Source of the DNA: Prosthecobacter sp.
GTDB lineage: Bacteria > Verrucomicrobiota > Verrucomicrobiia > Verrucomicrobiales > Verrucomicrobiaceae
DNA: 13,901 nt
Reading direction: 5' to 3'
NCBI GenBank assembly: GCA_025869455.1
Contig: JAOZVT010000313.1
Location: 1-13,901, forward strand
A program made the translations under genes and the position numbers. The notes under the pieces are model-generated. The model saw only the letters and a program-made list of their open reading frames with translations. It was not told where the DNA came from and searched no databases. Position 1 is the stretch's first letter. The number at the start of each line of letters is the position of its first letter. This document shows positions 6,473 to 13,727 of the stretch, one piece after another.

Positions 6473-7303
6473 TTAGCTCGCTGAAGGCACCTTCACCACA
6501 CCTACGGTCGTGTTGTCTTGCCGATCATAATTGATGCGGCGGATGGCGAAGATGATGGCGTCTGCGATTTTATCCGCTGTCGTGTTTTGACCGAAATGGA
6601 GGAGTTCTTCCAGGGCCTTATTGGTCATCGTGAAGATGCCGTCACTGGCAGCAATGATGATGTCGTCAGGTAGCAGTTTGATGGGATCGGCGGCAAAGTC
6701 CACCAGGGCCATGGGCAGTCCCATGAGTGCACTTTGTAAAGTGTGGCGATTGGGGTGATGCGCGGCTTCTTCTTCTGTCATCGTTCCAGCTCTGACTTGC
6801 TCCTCTAAAAGAGGTGTCAGGGAGTGGTCCGCATTCATCCGGCTGAGAAGGCCCTTGCGGTAAAGGAAGAGCGGGGAGTCACCGACACTGATCCACTGGA
6901 GTTCCTTGTTGCTGACAAGAACAGACAGCATGGTGGTGCCCATGGGCGGGGCCACCGAAGGCATGCGATCAGTGATGTAGCCGAGCGTTTCATTGGCCGT
7001 ATCCAGGGCGGTGCGTAGCCGCCAGCTAGCATCTCCAGGATGTTCATGAAACGCGCGTACAAAGGCATTTACGGCGAGATAGCTAGCCACGCTGCCGCCG
7101 GCGTGTGCACCGAGTCCGTCACCCACCACCAGTAGAAGTTTTTGCAACGGCGGTTCCGTCAGTTCAGCGGCATCCGCAAATGCGTAGTAGTCCTCTTGGT
7201 TATCCCGTCGGCCTTTGTATTGGCGTGCGGCGAAGTCCTGCTCCTGCACAAAAGCGGGGGCGGTGGGAGGAACAAAAATAGGTAATGGGACAGGGGCAGT
7301 CAC
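6473..7303 (-). CDS. PP2C-family Ser/Thr protein phosphatase
   Basis: A complete 276-residue single-domain PP2C/PPM phosphatase. It removes phosphate from Ser/Thr of proteins in the cytoplasm using two metal ions. The metal-site motifs are present in order: KGRRDNQEDYYAF (residues 30-42), VVGDGLGAHAGG (about 59-70, replacing the common VADGMGGHxGG), ASDGIF (about 218-223) and DRQDNTTVGVV near the end. The conserved Asp residues are all kept, so activity is likely. There is no signal peptide, membrane segment or sensory domain; a short proline-rich N-terminal tail (PVPLPIFVPPTAP) precedes the domain. The start is a GTG whose first bases overlap the TGA of the aldose 1-epimerase gene (GTGA, 7300-7303), indicating translational coupling. 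Such phosphatases usually work with a Ser/Thr kinase, FHA protein or anti-sigma system, but none is in the window. The pairing with an exported sugar epimerase is unusual. Confidence 0.92.
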   Translation of the reverse strand: MTAPVPLPIFVPPTAPAFVQEQDFAARQYKGRRDNQEDYYAFADAAELTEPPLQKLLLVVGDGLGAHAGGSVASYLAVNAFVRAFHEHPGDASWRLRTALDTANETLGYITDRMPSVAPPMGTTMLSVLVSNKELQWISVGDSPLFLYRKGLLSRMNADHSLTPLLEEQVRAGTMTEEEAAHHPNRHTLQSALMGLPMALVDFAADPIKLLPDDIIIAASDGIFTMTNKALEELLHFGQNTTADKIADAIIFAIRRINYDRQDNTTVGVVKVPSAS

Positions 7304-8436
7304 TCAGCAGAAAATTTGAAGATCGTGATGTGAAGGTAGGGCTCACCAGGGCGCACGACGGCGCTGGGAAACTGGGGCTTATTCGGGCTGTCAGGGTACT
7401 TTTGAGTCTCCAGGCAGAAACCGTGGCGGGCTTCATAAACATGGCCGCTTTTGCCTTTCACGGATTTGAGATGATTGCCTGTGTAAAGCTGTACGGCGGG
7501 GTCACTGGTCATCACTTCCATGATGCGTCCACTCTTCGGGTCCTTGACCCGTGCTACCAAAGGGAGCTGTGGGCCGCTGCCTATGGTAGAACCTGAAGTG
7601 GGCTGTGGAATGATGTAATTGTGGTCATAGCCTTTGCCTTGAAGCAGAGGCTTAAAGTTAACCCCGATCCGTTCTCCGATGCGGTGAGGCGTGGTGAAGT
7701 CCAGCGGCGTGTCCAGCACACTTGCGATTTCTCCCGTAGGGATCAGATCATCATCTGTCACGGTGTAGGTTTCCGCAGGGATCATCAGTTCATGATCCAG
7801 GATATCGCCGCTACCTTCGCCAGCCAGATTGAAGTAACTGTGGTTCGTCAGATTGACCACGGTGGGCTTATCCGTTTCGGCTTTGTATTCGATGCTCAGC
7901 GCATTGTTTTCGCTGAGGCGATACGTCACCTTACAGTCCAGTTTGCCTGGGAACCCTTCTTCGCCATCGGCGCTCGTGTAGCTCAGCTCCACGGCATTTT
8001 CCCCTTCCAGGATCTTGGCCTGCCAGAGCTTTTTATCGAAAGCCTCCTTACCACCATGAATGTGATTTTTTCCTGAGTTCGCTGACACCTCATATCGGAC
8101 GCCATCAATTTCAAAGGAGGCTTCGCCGATCCGGTTGGCATAACGTCCGGTGAGGCAGCCAAAATGCGGGTGTTTGCCCAGGTAAGGTTCCAGCGTATCA
8201 AAACCCAGAACGACATCAGCCAGCTTTCCGGCTTTATCGGGCACCTTGATCGAGACAATGATGCCGCCGTAGTTGGTGATACGGGCTTCCATGCCGTTTT
8301 GATTCGTCAGCACAAAAAGCTGCACGTCTTCTCCTGCCGACGTTTTTCCCCAGACTTGGGAGGTGACGGAGGCAGCAGCAGGCAAAGATGGAGTCATAAA
8401 TGCAATAGCGGCAGCGAGCAGGGCGCGGCGAGACAT
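7300..8436 (-). CDS. galM: Aldose 1-epimerase (mutarotase), exported
   Basis: This enzyme interconverts alpha and beta anomers of aldoses such as glucose or galactose. From the ATG at 8436 it has 378 residues. The N-terminus MSRRALLAAAIAFMTPSLPAAAS is a signal peptide, Tat-like in its Arg pair, so the enzyme probably acts in the periplasm or outside. The mature part has the full mutarotase pattern: ITNYGGIIVSIKVPD, GCLTGRYANRI, NSGKNHIHGG with the substrate-binding His, NLTNHSYFNLAG with the catalytic acid His, and the C-terminal FCLETQKYPDSPN carrying the catalytic base Glu. It ends with the family's HITIFKF. An in-frame TTG at 8460 would add eight residues but lies inside a strong hairpin, so I prefer ATG 8436. 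The stop overlaps the PP2C start. The FAD oxidoreductase lies 116 nt or more upstream on the same strand, separated by three hairpins. Confidence 0.94.
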   Translation of the reverse strand: MSRRALLAAAIAFMTPSLPAAASVTSQVWGKTSAGEDVQLFVLTNQNGMEARITNYGGIIVSIKVPDKAGKLADVVLGFDTLEPYLGKHPHFGCLTGRYANRIGEASFEIDGVRYEVSANSGKNHIHGGKEAFDKKLWQAKILEGENAVELSYTSADGEEGFPGKLDCKVTYRLSENNALSIEYKAETDKPTVVNLTNHSYFNLAGEGSGDILDHELMIPAETYTVTDDDLIPTGEIASVLDTPLDFTTPHRIGERIGVNFKPLLQGKGYDHNYIIPQPTSGSTIGSGPQLPLVARVKDPKSGRIMEVMTSDPAVQLYTGNHLKSVKGKSGHVYEARHGFCLETQKYPDSPNKPQFPSAVVRPGEPYLHITIFKFSAE

Positions 8437-8450
8437 GGAAATAGGTGGGT

Positions 8451-8472
8451 TAACCGCCAAGTCTGGCGGTTA
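8451..8472 (-). promoter_or_regulatory. Leader hairpin just upstream of the aldose epimerase start
   Basis: TAACCGCCA (8451-8459) and TGGCGGTTA (8464-8472) form a perfect 9-bp stem with a four-base loop. On the minus strand it ends 14 nt before the ATG at 8436. It could affect translation or mRNA stability of the epimerase-phosphatase unit, or be a protein-binding palindrome. Confidence 0.45.
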
Positions 8473-8505
8473 CCGCCTCCTAGTGCAAGACTCGATTCAC
8501 CCTGT

Positions 8506-8525
8506 AAGGGATTGGGAAATCCCTT
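8506..8525 (-). terminator. Perfect hairpin between oxidoreductase and epimerase genes
   Basis: AAGGGATT (8506-8513) and AATCCCTT (8518-8525) form a perfect 8-bp stem with a four-base loop. No T-run follows on the minus strand, so it could be a processing or stability element rather than an intrinsic terminator. Confidence 0.4.
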
Positions 8526-8529
8526 GGAC

Positions 8530-8567
8530 ACATCAAGCGAGGGTGTTTGAGACCCTCGCTGAGATGT
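8530..8567 (-). terminator. Strong hairpin after the FAD oxidoreductase gene
   Basis: AGCGAGGGT (8536-8544) pairs with ACCCTCGCT (8552-8560). The stem continues after a small internal loop with ACATC (8530-8534) and GATGT (8563-8567). It starts 9 nt after the oxidoreductase stop on the minus strand. The position suits a terminator or 3' stabiliser, but there is no downstream T-tract. Confidence 0.5.
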
Positions 8568-8576
8568 CTATTTCAA

Positions 8577-10649
8577 TCACTTCACTGGGAGCCACTGGAC
8601 GGCGTCCAAGATGACGTGGCCTTTGGTGCCTTCATTGCTGATCTCCACCCAGCCTGTTTTACCTGCTTCAAAGTTGAAGGTGCCTACGGCTTGGAAGTTT
8701 TTATCTCCCGCAGGTTTTTTCTTCTGGTTCAGCGTTGTCTTGGTTTCGCCATCCGCATGGTGAATGGTCACTGGCACAGCCTCAGCGCGGTTCGCGTTGG
8801 GGCTGTAAGAAATCGAAATCTGATAACGCCCTGCCTTGGGTAACTCAGGGGTAAAGCGGGCGTGACTGTGGCCTTTGTTGGCGTCGCCATCGTGACGATA
8901 ACCGTGCTCTACGAAGCCTGCGCTCGTGCGGCCTTCGGAATCAAAACCAACGCGGTCAGAGTCTTCATCATCCAAGACGATCCCTAGCAGACTGGCTTTG
9001 GGATAGGAGGTGGCTTCAGCGATGGGCGGGGACTCAAAGTCCAGCATTTGGCCATCTTGAAGCAGACGCGCTTTCAGCTTTTCATAATCAATGCCTTGCA
9101 CGGTGGAGCCTTGCTCAATGGCCTGGACCGCAGCCGTTGCCGCACTTTGTCCCATGACCATGAAGACAGGTTCCATGCGGATGCTGCCGTAGGAAATGTG
9201 GCTGGCACTCAGACACAGCGGCACCAGCAGATTGGTACACTCCGTGGCTTTTGGGCGGATGCTGCGGTAGCTGATCGGGTAGGGGCGGCTGCGTACCTGG
9301 ACATCACCTTCATTGCGCACGAAACCTTCTTTGGTGACATAACGTTGGATGTTATGGGAGTCCATGTTGTAGGCACCCATGCCGACGCTGTCTTCCACCA
9401 CTTCCAGGCGTTTGCAGTTCTTTTCGGTCATCACGTAATCCCCAATCATGCGGCGGGCTTCACGCACATACAATTGGCGGGGCCAGTTGTCGTTGTCCGT
9501 GAATTCATCTTTGGCGAGGCCCAGTTTTTGAAAGGCTTCTTGGATTTTTTTCGGCACACGGGGGTGATGCGCATAGGTCCACATGAGACCCTTTTGCCAG
9601 TCTTCATGGGCTTTCCAGATTTTGGCGCGTGTTTCATAGTCAGCTTCTGGGTAGTCCCAGTTTTGGCCGATGAAGTCGGTGCTGATGGCGTGATTATTAT
9701 TGGTGTCAGTCTTGCGGTTAGGCATCCACGTAGGAGCCCAGGAGATGCGGTCGTCTCCTGCTTCGACATTACGCAGGGCTAGCTCAAACCAGCGCTCGTC
9801 ATAGTCGGCAGGCTTTTCCCAGTCGCGACGATTCGCAGCATCATCCGTCGTACACATGCGGAAGTTATAGGCCTGCACCTTGCGGTCACCGCTGAACTCC
9901 ACCCCTGGGTCTTTTTCGATGCCGGGCAGCAGCCCACTGCTGGGATTACCCGGGATCACATAAGGATCTACATTTTTGCTGAATTGATGGCTGCGACTGT
10001 GGCCCACCTGCACGCCATTGAGTTCCTCCCCATACACACTGTTAGCTTCACGCCCCACGTGGTAGCCCACCCCAGCTTTGGCCATGAGGTCACCTTCATA
10101 GGTGGCGTCAATGAACATGGGTCCGGCGAACTCACGCCCACTTTCCATGATGATCTTGGTGATCTTGGCACCGTCTTTGATCACACCTTTTTTCAGATCC
10201 AGGCGCTCGCCCTTAATGATGGTGACCTTGTCCAAGACAGGCTTCAGCATGGCGTCATAAATCTCAGAAGCCACGTGTGGTTCAAAGGTCCACATGGTGT
10301 CTTCGGCACCTGTATTACCATGCGGCTTGCGAGCGAAGTAGGCTTCCTGTGTCTCTTGCTTCCAATTCGCAGCATCACTGTAATATTTGAAGATGTTGCC
10401 GTAAAATTCCCGCGACATCCCGCCGATGGCCTTTTTGTTGCCAATGTCAGTCGCGCCCAAGCCGCCCGTGGTCAGACCGCCAAGAAACTGGGTCGGCTCG
10501 ATCAAGATCGCCGTCTTGCCCATGCGTGCCGTCTGGATGGCCGCTGTGATGCCGCCAGAACTGCCACCATAGATGATCACATCGGCGGAATCAGCAGCAG
10601 AAAGGAGGGCAGGTAAAAGTAGGCAGGTGCCTATGAAGGAACGTATCAT
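8577..10649 (-). CDS. Secreted FAD-dependent oxidoreductase with C-terminal golvesin/xanthan lyase-like domain
   Basis: From the ATG at 10649 the protein has 690 residues. It begins with a Sec signal (MIRSFIGTCLLLPALLSAAD), followed at once by the FAD-binding beta-alpha-beta motif DVIIYGGSSGGITAAIQTA and an Ile-Glu pair (AILIEP) that would bind the FAD ribose. TQFLGGLTTGGLGATDIG and FIDATYEGDLMAKAGVGYHV are hallmark blocks of the FAD_oxidored (PF12831) family. The FAD domain closes with EPVFMVMGQSAATAAVQA. From about residue 550 a beta-rich region (VEHGYRHDGD, GRYQISISYSPNANRAEAVP, WVEISNEGTKGHVILDAVQW) matches the golvesin/xanthan-lyase-type C-terminal domain, usually linked to surface carbohydrate. 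The likely role is oxidation of an extracellular substrate, perhaps carbohydrate; the electron acceptor is unknown. An in-frame ATG at 10712 would put 21 polar residues before the signal peptide, so I reject it. The gene diverges from the HlyD-type gene and precedes the epimerase on the same strand. Confidence 0.9.
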   Translation of the reverse strand: MIRSFIGTCLLLPALLSAADSADVIIYGGSSGGITAAIQTARMGKTAILIEPTQFLGGLTTGGLGATDIGNKKAIGGMSREFYGNIFKYYSDAANWKQETQEAYFARKPHGNTGAEDTMWTFEPHVASEIYDAMLKPVLDKVTIIKGERLDLKKGVIKDGAKITKIIMESGREFAGPMFIDATYEGDLMAKAGVGYHVGREANSVYGEELNGVQVGHSRSHQFSKNVDPYVIPGNPSSGLLPGIEKDPGVEFSGDRKVQAYNFRMCTTDDAANRRDWEKPADYDERWFELALRNVEAGDDRISWAPTWMPNRKTDTNNNHAISTDFIGQNWDYPEADYETRAKIWKAHEDWQKGLMWTYAHHPRVPKKIQEAFQKLGLAKDEFTDNDNWPRQLYVREARRMIGDYVMTEKNCKRLEVVEDSVGMGAYNMDSHNIQRYVTKEGFVRNEGDVQVRSRPYPISYRSIRPKATECTNLLVPLCLSASHISYGSIRMEPVFMVMGQSAATAAVQAIEQGSTVQGIDYEKLKARLLQDGQMLDFESPPIAEATSYPKASLLGIVLDDEDSDRVGFDSEGRTSAGFVEHGYRHDGDANKGHSHARFTPELPKAGRYQISISYSPNANRAEAVPVTIHHADGETKTTLNQKKKPAGDKNFQAVGTFNFEAGKTGWVEISNEGTKGHVILDAVQWLPVK

Positions 10650-10813
10650 GGTGGACAGACTAGGGCGCGTTTCGAGAGCCAAATCTTTCAGGGAAAGAGC
10701 GGTTTTTACCATATGGGGTGTCGGGCGATGACCGTGAGATTGGCTTCACGAATGAGCACTCACTCTGATGATAACTTCCTCAGGTTTATGGCTCTGGCAG
10801 TTGAGGATTTCTG

Positions 10814-10828
10814 ATCCTGGCGCAGGAT
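10814..10828. promoter_or_regulatory. Palindrome in the divergent intergenic region
   Basis: ATCCTG-GCG-CAGGAT is a perfect 6-bp inverted repeat with a three-base centre, 33 nt before the HlyD-type start codon. It may be an operator. It sits 10 nt from a second palindrome (10839-10853), and the two centres are 25 bp apart, more than two helical turns. Confidence 0.35.
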
Positions 10829-10838
10829 GAAACGTAAT

Positions 10839-10853
10839 CTGAGACAGTCTCAG
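10839..10853. promoter_or_regulatory. Perfect palindrome before the HlyD-type start
   Basis: CTGAGAC-A-GTCTCAG has perfect 7-bp arms around one base and ends 8 nt before the ATG at 10862. That position would let a bound protein block initiation. The central base leaves no room for an RNA loop, so a DNA operator is more likely than a hairpin. Confidence 0.4.
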
Positions 10854-10861
10854 GCCTCTCC

Positions 10862-11827
10862 ATGAACATTGTCCCCCTCATTGTCCGCTACGGCACCATT
10901 GCACTGGCCCTTTTGGGGGTGTTTAGCATGACGCAGGTTCTTCAGCAGATCCGTGCTCAAGAGACGGTGATTCCTCCGCCACCTGTGAAGCCCCCTGAAA
11001 AGCCTGTCGGTACTCGTTTGGCCGCGACGGGCATCATTGAGGCACGGGAGGAGAATGTGGCGATTGGTACACCGATTCCAGGACTGGTCACTCAAGTCAT
11101 GGTCAAAGTCTCTGAGCAGGTCGAGAAAGGCCAACCCTTGATGCAACTGGATGATCGTGAGCTCCAGGCGCAGCTTATCCAGGCTCAAGCCAGCATCGCG
11201 GTGAATCAGGCGCAACTCGACATTGCTTTGGCCCAGCGCGTGAAGGTGCAGGATAATTTGGATCGGCTAAAATCCATCACGGATGAGCGCGCTGTCAGCC
11301 GGGATGATGTGCGCAATCGTACGAATGATCTGTTGGTGGCCCAGGCACAGGTGGGTTCGGCGGAGGCTCTGCTGGCGGCCGCGCAGGCGGATGTGAAGCA
11401 GACTCAGCTACTCATGGATCGGCTCACCATCCGGGCACCCAGAGCCGGGACCATCCTCCAGGTGAATATTCGCGAAGGGGAGTACGCTTCCATTCAAAAT
11501 CGCTTGGCTCCACTGATCCTAGGAGATCTGGATAAACTCCAGGTGCGTGCGGATGTGGATGAACAAAATGCCTCACGCGTGCGGATTGACGAAAATGCGA
11601 CGGCGTATGTGAAAGGGGATTCTCTTACAGGCTACCCCCTTAAATTTGTGCGTATTGACCCCTTTGTCATTCCTAAGCAATCTTTGACGGGGGCCAGCAC
11701 GGAGCGGGTGGATACCCGTGTCCTCCAGGTGATTTATGAGCTGGAAATCCCCCAGGGAAAGAAGATTTACGTGGGGCAGCAGGTGGATGTCATGATCGGC
11801 GCTGCCCAAATAGCCTCTGGAAAGTAA
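10862..11827 (+). CDS. HlyD-type periplasmic adaptor (membrane fusion protein)
   Basis: A 321-residue adaptor of the HlyD/RND family. Such proteins span the periplasm and link an inner-membrane ABC or RND pump to an outer-membrane channel. Residues 5-30 form a single hydrophobic anchor or uncleaved signal (IVRYGTIALALLGVFSMTQVL), followed by a proline-rich linker (VIPPPPVKPPEKP). A split biotinyl-lipoyl domain follows: first half at 60-95 (VAIGTPIPGLVTQVMVKVSE, GQPLMQLDD) and second half at 195-225 (LTIRAPRAGTILQVNIREGE). Between them is an alpha-helical coiled-coil hairpin (QAQASIAVNQAQLDIALAQR, then AQVGSAEALLAAAQADVKQT). A beta-barrel part follows (LQVRADVDEQNASRVRIDEN), and the protein ends at YVGQQVDVMIGAA. 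No pump gene follows, which is unusual: the next gene, 72 nt on, is PTS Enzyme I. ATG 10862 has no evident Shine-Dalgarno; two palindromes lie just upstream. Confidence 0.9.
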   Translation: MNIVPLIVRYGTIALALLGVFSMTQVLQQIRAQETVIPPPPVKPPEKPVGTRLAATGIIEAREENVAIGTPIPGLVTQVMVKVSEQVEKGQPLMQLDDRELQAQLIQAQASIAVNQAQLDIALAQRVKVQDNLDRLKSITDERAVSRDDVRNRTNDLLVAQAQVGSAEALLAAAQADVKQTQLLMDRLTIRAPRAGTILQVNIREGEYASIQNRLAPLILGDLDKLQVRADVDEQNASRVRIDENATAYVKGDSLTGYPLKFVRIDPFVIPKQSLTGASTERVDTRVLQVIYELEIPQGKKIYVGQQVDVMIGAAQIASGK

Positions 11828-11846
11828 GTTTGATCTCATATAAAGG

Positions 11847-11899
11847 CGGCCTTGTTTCTTATTTGCGAAAAGCTCCAGACCCCGCCAATCTGGAGGCCG
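11847..11899 (+). promoter_or_regulatory. Enzyme I leader with alternative stems covering the ribosome site
   Basis: CTCCAGA (11873-11879) pairs with TCTGGAG (11889-11895) across a nine-base loop. Alternatively, CGGCCT (11847-11852) pairs with AGGCCG (11894-11899). Both 3' strands overlap the only Shine-Dalgarno-like run (GGAGG, 11892-11896), so the stems are mutually exclusive at bases 11894-11895. GGAGG is only 3 nt from the ATG at 11900, closer than normal. This could be a translational control element, but short stems like these can also arise by chance. Confidence 0.35.
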
Positions 11900-13660
11900 A
11901 TGATTCAGGAGACGCTCACACAGGAGAAAACTTGGCAAGGAACTGCGGTTTCCTCAGGTGTCGCACATGCCGTCGTGCATGTGCTGAAGGATGACTTTGA
12001 TGAGCCTGATGCCGAACCCATTTCCCCAGAGGAAGTCGAGGCTGAATTGGCCCGCTGGCAAAAAGCCATGGATGCCACGCATCAGGAGATTGAGGAATTG
12101 AAGGAAATGGTCTCCACAGAGAAGCGCAGTGCGGAGGCTGATATTTTCGATACCCACCTGCTGATTTTGGAGGACGTCTCCATCCGCAAACATGTGGAAA
12201 AAACCGTTCGGGAAAAGCTCATCTGTGTGGATGCGGTCTATTACCGACTCATGTGCAAGCACATGGACGCCCTTCGCGGCTTGGCAGATACCTATCTGCG
12301 GGAACGTTTTCTGGATATCAAGGACATTACCCACCGAGTCATGCGGCATCTTCGTGGGGAGCTTTTGCAGCACCCTATGTTTGATGATCCCGTGATCATC
12401 GTCGCCCATGATCTGACTCCATCAGACACGGTACAGTTGGATCGCAGCAAGGTGCTCGGTTTCGCCATCGAAACAGGCAGCGGTAACTCTCACGCAGCAA
12501 TCATCGCACGCTCCCTCGGCTTGCCAGCGGTGGTGCGTTTGCATGGCTTGGCGGATGAATTGCATTCAGGTGATCCGGTGTTGTTGGATGGCGATGAAGG
12601 GGTTCTCATCCTCAATCCGACCCCCGCAACGCTTTCCAAATACCGTTCCCGAGAGCAATTGGCGGAGCAGCGTGAGGACGCCTTGCAGGAAACCCGGCAT
12701 CAGCCCTCCATAACGACGGATGGTTTTACCGTCCAGGTTTGTGCCAATGCTGAGTTCGTGGAGGAGATGAGGGACATCCGTGACAGCGGAGCCGCCTATG
12801 TGGGGCTATTCCGCACGGAGTTCCTGCATTTGGAGAATCCGGATGGCTCTGAAGATTGGTTAGCAGAAAACTACACGCGCTCGGTCAAGGCCATGGCACC
12901 AGGGCAGGTGATCTTCCGGACGCTGGACATTGGTGGTGACAAAGTGGATCCTCAAATGGAAGAGGAGGCTGAGCCAAACCCCTTCTTGGGCTGGCGCGGC
13001 ATCCGTGTATCCTTGGGCAAACGCGATCTTTTCAAACGGCAGCTACGTGCTCTCCTTCGGGCAGCCTCCCACGGTCCCATCGGCATCATGTTTCCCATGG
13101 TCAGTGGTGTGGAGGAGGTCCGCGAAGCGAAGGCCGTCTTGGAAGAATGTGCCAATGAACTCAGCGCTGAGGGCTACCCAGCGCCAGATCAGGTGGAAAT
13201 CGGTGCCATGATCGAGATCCCCAGCGCTGCCTTGACGGCAGATCTCATCGCTGCCGAGGTAGATTTCCTCAGCTTGGGCACCAATGATTTGATTCAATAC
13301 ACCTTGGCGGTGGACCGTCTGAATGAGCGCGTAGCAAATCTCTACCAGCCGACGCACCCGGCGGTTTTGCGACTGATTGCCCTGACCGTCGAGGCAGCTC
13401 GGCGTGCAGGCATTCGTGTCTGCATTTGCGGTGAAATGGCGGCTGATGTGGAAATGACCCCTTTGCTGATTGGTCTAGGCTTAGATGAACTCAGCGTTTC
13501 CGCAGGTCAAGTTGCGCGGGTGAAGTATGCCGTCCGCAAACTCAATGCTGAAGAATGCCGATCTATTGTGGAGGCTTGCCGCCATTTGGCCTGCCCTCTT
13601 GAAATCCTGGAAATGAGCCGTGCCATGGCGGGTGAGTTGTACCCAGATTTGTTTGAGTGA
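11900..13660 (+). CDS. ptsI: Phosphoenolpyruvate-protein phosphotransferase (PTS Enzyme I)
   Basis: Enzyme I takes phosphate from phosphoenolpyruvate and passes it to a His on HPr. From ATG 11900 it has 586 residues, typical for the family, and starts with WQGTAVSSGVAHAVV, the usual N-terminal strand. Residues 20-130 are the helical HPr-binding domain. The phosphorylated His is in GSGNSHAAIIARSLGLPAVV (near residue 198), followed by the swivel linker. The PEP-binding barrel has all main blocks: YVGLFRTEFLHLENP, FRTLDIGGDK, NPFLGWRGIRVSLG, GIMFPMVSGVEEVREAK, GAMIEIPSAALTAD, SLGTNDLIQYTLAVDR and the catalytic Cys in VCICGEMAAD. All catalytic residues are present, so it should be active. There is no GAF domain, so it is not the PtsP (nitrogen-PTS) form. 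A TTG at 11852 would add 16 unconserved residues and is rejected. No HPr or EII gene lies in the window; it may serve a regulatory PTS. Confidence 0.95.
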   Translation: MIQETLTQEKTWQGTAVSSGVAHAVVHVLKDDFDEPDAEPISPEEVEAELARWQKAMDATHQEIEELKEMVSTEKRSAEADIFDTHLLILEDVSIRKHVEKTVREKLICVDAVYYRLMCKHMDALRGLADTYLRERFLDIKDITHRVMRHLRGELLQHPMFDDPVIIVAHDLTPSDTVQLDRSKVLGFAIETGSGNSHAAIIARSLGLPAVVRLHGLADELHSGDPVLLDGDEGVLILNPTPATLSKYRSREQLAEQREDALQETRHQPSITTDGFTVQVCANAEFVEEMRDIRDSGAAYVGLFRTEFLHLENPDGSEDWLAENYTRSVKAMAPGQVIFRTLDIGGDKVDPQMEEEAEPNPFLGWRGIRVSLGKRDLFKRQLRALLRAASHGPIGIMFPMVSGVEEVREAKAVLEECANELSAEGYPAPDQVEIGAMIEIPSAALTADLIAAEVDFLSLGTNDLIQYTLAVDRLNERVANLYQPTHPAVLRLIALTVEAARRAGIRVCICGEMAADVEMTPLLIGLGLDELSVSAGQVARVKYAVRKLNAEECRSIVEACRHLACPLEILEMSRAMAGELYPDLFE

Positions 13661-13727
13661 TCGTTTGTTCGCCCATCCGTAGCCATCAAAAGCGACAGCT
13701 CGGACGCGGCGAAGTTCCCGCCTCAGA

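Noticed and set aside
8437..8460. TTG start at 8460 for the aldose epimerase
   Set aside because: It lies inside a perfect hairpin and adds eight residues ahead of a good signal peptide that starts at ATG 8436.
9048..9782. Long open frame (244 codons) on the plus strand inside the FAD oxidoreductase gene
   Set aside because: It is wholly antisense to a clearly conserved gene and its translation is His- and Phe-rich with no recognisable domain, as expected for a shadow frame.
9984..10616. 210-codon plus-strand frame antisense to the N-terminal part of the same gene
   Set aside because: Lies opposite the FAD-binding region; no family features and no ribosome site.
10650..10712. ATG at 10712 as start of the FAD oxidoreductase
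   Set aside because: It would place 21 mostly polar residues before a textbook Sec signal peptide beginning at 10649.
11852..11899. TTG at 11852 as start of Enzyme I
   Set aside because: The 16 added residues are not seen in the family, and ATG 11900 gives the normal N-terminus.
13661..13727. Bidirectional terminator between Enzyme I and the DUF1080 gene
   Set aside because: Only a 4-bp GGCG/CGCC pairing is visible and no T-tract, which is too weak to call.
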